A stretch of DNA of 64,000 nucleotides from assembly GCF_014196765.1 (NCBI RefSeq), contig NZ_JACIEE010000002.1:186001-250000 (forward strand), read 5' to 3'. Each line of letters opens with the position of its first letter. The stretch's first letter is position 1. Below are positions 62,555-64,000 of the stretch, one piece after another. A model generated the notes under the pieces. It was not told the origin of the DNA, made no database searches, and worked only from the letters and a program-made list of their open reading frames with translations. This DNA comes from Mycoplana azooxidifex (lineage in GTDB: Bacteria; Pseudomonadota; Alphaproteobacteria; Rhizobiales; Rhizobiaceae). A program made the position numbers and the translations under genes.

Positions 62555-64000
62555 ATGGCAATGTCAGAAAATCCGGGCGCATCGATGAGCGAAAAGCAGA
62601 AAAAACCTCAGAAACTGAAGGCGCGCCTGCCGCGCGGCTTCGTCGACCGCTCCGCCGCCGACATCCGCGCCGTGGAGGAAATGACGGGCAAGATCCGCGA
62701 GGTCTACGAGCGCTACGGTTTCGACCCGGTCGAAACCCCGCTGTTCGAATATACCGACGCACTCGGCAAGTTCCTGCCCGACGCAGACCGGCCGAACGAG
62801 GGCGTCTTTTCGCTCACCGACGACGACGACCAGTGGATGAGCCTGCGCTACGACCTGACCGCGCCGCTCGCCCGCCACGTGGCGGAAAACTTCAACGAGA
62901 TCCAGCTTCCCTACCGCACCTACCGCGCCGGCTACGTCTTCCGCAACGAGAAGCCCGGTCCCGGCCGCTTCCGCCAGTTCATGCAGTTCGACGCCGACAC
63001 GGTGGGCGCCGCCGGCGTCCAGGCCGATGCCGAGATGTGCATGATGATGGCCGACACGATGGAAGAGCTCGGCATCAAGCGCGGCGACTACATGATCCGG
63101 GTCAACAACCGCAAGGTTCTCGACGGCGTCATGGAGGCGATCGGCCTCGGCGGCGAGGAGAATGCCGGGCGGCGGCTGAACGTGCTGCGCGCCATCGACA
63201 AGCTCGACAAGTTCGGGGTCCAGGGCGTTAGCCTGCTGCTCGGCGAAGGGCGCATGGACGAAAGCGGCGATTTCACTAAGGGGGCGGGTCTGTCGCCTGA
63301 AAACATCGACATCGTTTTGAACTGGGTCAAGAGTACCGAACACACTGATCTCTTGTCCTTTGGTGCCAAATTTCTTGATAACGACACTGCCAAGGCAGGC
63401 TACGATGAGCTCGATACGATGCACAAGCTCTTCGAGGCAGCCGGCTACGGCCCGGAACGCATCAAGATCGACCCCTCCGTCGTCCGCGGCCTCGAATACT
63501 ACACCGGCCCCGTCTTCGAGGCCGAGTTGCAGTTCGCCGTCACCAACGAGAAGGGCGAGAAGGTCGTGTTCGGCTCGGTCGGCGGCGGCGGCCGCTATGA
63601 CGGGCTCGTCTCGCGCTTCATGGGCCAGCCGGTGCCTGCCACCGGCTTCTCCATCGGCGTCTCGCGCCTGATGACGGCGCTGAAGAACCTCGGCAAGCTC
63701 GGCCAGGACGAGGTCGTGGCCCCCGTGCTCGTCACCGTCATGGACGGCGACACGGACAGCATGGGCCGCTATAGTCGCTTCACCAAGGCACTGCGCGACG
63801 CCGGCATCCGCGCCGAAATGTACCAGGGCAACTGGAAGAAGTTCGGCAACCAGCTGAAATATGCCGACCGCCGCAACTGCCCGATCGCCATCATCCAGGG
63901 CGGCGACGAGCGGGCGCTCGGCGTCGTGCAGATCAAGGACCTGGTCGAGGGCAAGCGGCTTGCCGGCGAGATCGAGGATAACGTCACCTGGCGCGAGGCC
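62555..64000 (+). CDS. hisS: Histidyl-tRNA synthetase, 3'-truncated by the window
   Basis: 482 codons are visible and the frame is still open at the window end. Starts possible at 62555, 62561 and 62585; 62555 is used. Class II motifs are clear: motif 1 region [20 protein letters not shown], motif 2 [20 protein letters not shown] with [12 protein letters not shown], the histidine-binding [17 protein letters not shown], and motif 3 around [14 protein letters not shown]. It charges tRNA-His. Alphaproteobacterial HisRS is longer than the E. coli enzyme, as here. Confidence 0.96.
   Translation, partial: MAMSENPGASMSEKQKKPQKLKARLPRGFVDRSAADIRAVEEMTGKIREVYERYGFDPVETPLFEYTDALGKFLPDADRPNEGVFSLTDDDDQWMSLRYDLTAPLARHVAENFNEIQLPYRTYRAGYVFRNEKPGPGRFRQFMQFDADTVGAAGVQADAEMCMMMADTMEELGIKRGDYMIRVNNRKVLDGVMEAIGLGGEENAGRRLNVLRAIDKLDKFGVQGVSLLLGEGRMDESGDFTKGAGLSPENIDIVLNWVKSTEHTDLLSFGAKFLDNDTAKAGYDELDTMHKLFEAAGYGPERIKIDPSVVRGLEYYTGPVFEAELQFAVTNEKGEKVVFGSVGGGGRYDGLVSRFMGQPVPATGFSIGVSRLMTALKNLGKLGQDEVVAPVLVTVMDGDTDSMGRYSRFTKALRDAGIRAEMYQGNWKKFGNQLKYADRRNCPIAIIQGGDERALGVVQIKDLVEGKRLAGEIEDNVTWREA

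Overview
The window is GC-rich DNA with tightly packed genes. It looks like a chromosomal segment of a Rhizobiales bacterium, most likely Rhizobiaceae. Reasons: a cellulose-synthase locus, the prkA-yeaH-spoVR stress trio, copies of a short dispersed palindrome built on AGAGCATGTCGC, promoters of the alphaproteobacterial general-stress type (GGAAC-N16/17-CGTT), and FnrL/FixK boxes. The genus cannot be fixed from sequence reading alone. No rRNA, tRNA, CRISPR array, insertion sequence or prophage was seen.

Layout. 1-4205: 3' part of bcsB and a TPR protein (cellulose export). 4492-5079: a J-domain protein. 5197-10315 (minus): prkA, yeaH and spoVR behind a general-stress promoter, followed by a block of small stress-type genes (10391-11560). 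11851-19240: a microaerobic-type operon of a HlyD adaptor, a double-ATPase ABC exporter, an ABC-2 permease and phosphoketolase, behind an FNR/FixK box. 19628-23156: a DAO-type oxidoreductase, a Crp/Fnr regulator and a frameshifted flavoprotein. 23402-26487: a one-domain ModE and modCBA, with two tandem ModE-like sites before modA. 26656-29699: TrmO, an SDR, a 51-aa membrane protein and a glycolate-oxidase-type flavoprotein. 29939-36282: a GntR regulator, a trans-sulfuration-type PLP enzyme and a complete carbohydrate ABC importer. 36568-38143: a small unknown gene and an FAH-family enzyme. 46705-38402 (minus): an AraC regulator and a molybdenum-hydroxylase operon with CoxG/CoxD/CoxE-like accessory genes, a molybdopterin subunit split into two genes, and an amidohydrolase. 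46887-56788: GST, RibD-C/DHFR-like protein, outer-membrane barrel, omega-aminotransferase with a divergent XRE-cupin regulator, a membrane class III nucleotide cyclase and a 985-aa RTX protein. 56964-64000: hemN with an FNR box, two L,D-transpeptidases, tag, small and metal-related secreted proteins, and the 5' part of hisS.

Two regulatory themes stand out. First, four intergenic, correctly oriented GGAAC-N16/17-CGTT promoters mark prkA-yeaH-spoVR and three small uncharacterised genes (86, 126 and 51 aa) as a probable local group of general stress (EcfG/RpoE2) genes. Second, TTGA-N6-TCAA boxes lie before the ABC/phosphoketolase operon and hemN, pointing to low-oxygen control. Molybdate uptake (modABC) and a molybdenum hydroxylase lie in the same window. 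The most unusual protein-level feature is the hydroxylase large subunit, cut in frame by TGA and restarted two codons later behind its own ribosome-binding site.
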